NCBI GenBank assembly: GCA_027043825.1
Contig: JALUER010000012.1
Span: 1 to 6,217 of the forward strand
Source of the DNA: Microcaldota archaeon
GTDB taxonomy: Archaea > Iainarchaeota > Iainarchaeia > JAADDC01
DNA: 6,217 nt
Reading direction: 5' to 3'
In this document: piece after piece, positions 5,925 to 6,217 of the stretch
Position numbering within the stretch: position 1 is the first letter of the stretch
Layout: every line of letters starts with the position of its first letter
Translations under genes and position numbers: made by a program
The notes under the pieces: generated by a model
Told to the model about the DNA's origin: nothing
Databases searched by the model: none
Seen by the model: only the letters and a program-made list of their open reading frames with translations

Positions 5925-6217
5925 CCACGCCTCCATCTACATGTACTTTCCTGTATCTTCCCAGATAAGCGACGGAGGGGTTCTTTACATCGGCAAGCTC
6001 GGCAAGAACCATGTAGCAAGGCTCATCTTCAACGCGGAGGATCCGAGCCCCGTCCTCTCCGTGGACACGACCCCTGAGGCCAACGCCGTCATCAGGGACG
6101 GCCGTCTCTGGATAACCTTCCAGGCGCCTTCCTCACCCGGCCGCTACTACTTGGACATATCGGTGGAGCGGAACACGGGGGTGGAGAGATATACCATCGC
6201 CTACGACGTGGTGGAGA
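5872..6217 (+). CDS. Secreted or cell-surface protein with signal peptide (3' end outside window)
   Basis: An open frame runs from ATG 5872 to the window edge (115 codons seen, no stop). The N-terminus is a classic Sec signal peptide: basic MLRKLK, a hydrophobic core ILFALFFILSLS, and a likely signal peptidase site after SHA (residue 20) before SIYMYFP. It lacks a lipobox Cys and is not an obvious class III prepilin signal. The mature part is rich in short hydrophobic/polar strands (VLYIGKLG, VARLIFNA, VLSVDTT, LWITFQAP, GRYYLDISVE, YTIAYDVVE), suggesting a beta-sandwich or Ig-like surface domain. I do not recognise the family. A strong GGAGGT site 8 nt upstream supports the start. It overlaps UPF0201 by 53 bp in a different frame, so it belongs to the ATPase operon by position. 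It could be a substrate or an outer component of the machine powered by that ATPase; this is inference. The full length and any C-terminal anchor are unknown. Confidence 0.82.
   Translation, partial: MLRKLKILFALFFILSLSHASIYMYFPVSSQISDGGVLYIGKLGKNHVARLIFNAEDPSPVLSVDTTPEANAVIRDGRLWITFQAPSSPGRYYLDISVERNTGVERYTIAYDVVE

Overview
The window reads as a compact, GC-rich (roughly 60% by eye) archaeal chromosome segment, probably from a thermophile. It carries an archaeal-type (class I) CCA-adding enzyme, a UPF0201 protein (an essentially archaeal family), an archaeal-style GspE/VirB11-like ATPase and a divergent relative of the archaeal/plant D-aminoacyl-tRNA deacylase DTD2. Arg is mostly AGG, Ser TCC and Leu CTC. 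TATA-like boxes sit about 25 nt before GTG starts, which fits leaderless archaeal transcription. I cannot name the lineage. No RNA genes, mobile elements, CRISPR or long non-coding stretches are visible; almost every base is coding.

Layout: (1) 3-2753, plus strand: a three-gene overlapping unit. It holds the end of a NifX-fold protein (its 5' end is probably outside the window), a radical SAM enzyme with an N-terminal B12-binding-like domain, and a divergent DTD2-like protein. (2) 2715-4073 (or 4112), minus strand: the tRNA CCA-adding enzyme, which overlaps the DTD2-like gene tail-to-tail. (3) 4105-6217 and beyond, plus strand: a secretion/pilus-type ATPase, a UPF0201 putative RNA-binding protein, and the start of a secreted protein with a signal peptide. 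These three also overlap one another, so they form one likely operon.

The most distinctive regulatory feature is at 4074-4104. This is a 31-bp AT-rich island between cca and the ATPase gene. It holds two interlocked TATA-like boxes, each about 25 nt upstream of a GTG codon of the gene it would serve. The best reading is that both transcripts are leaderless and that their promoters are mutually exclusive. This implies that cca really starts at GTG 4073, not at ATG 4112.

Other points for follow-up are an Asp/Glu exchange between two catalytic positions of the CCA enzyme, apparent loss of several His residues in the DTD2-like protein, a Glu7-His insertion in the NifX-like protein, and an ATPase that lacks the usual adjacent membrane platform gene but is coupled to an RNA-binding-type protein and an exported protein. 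Two genes (NifX-like and secreted) are cut by the window edges. All family assignments were made from remembered motifs without database searches.
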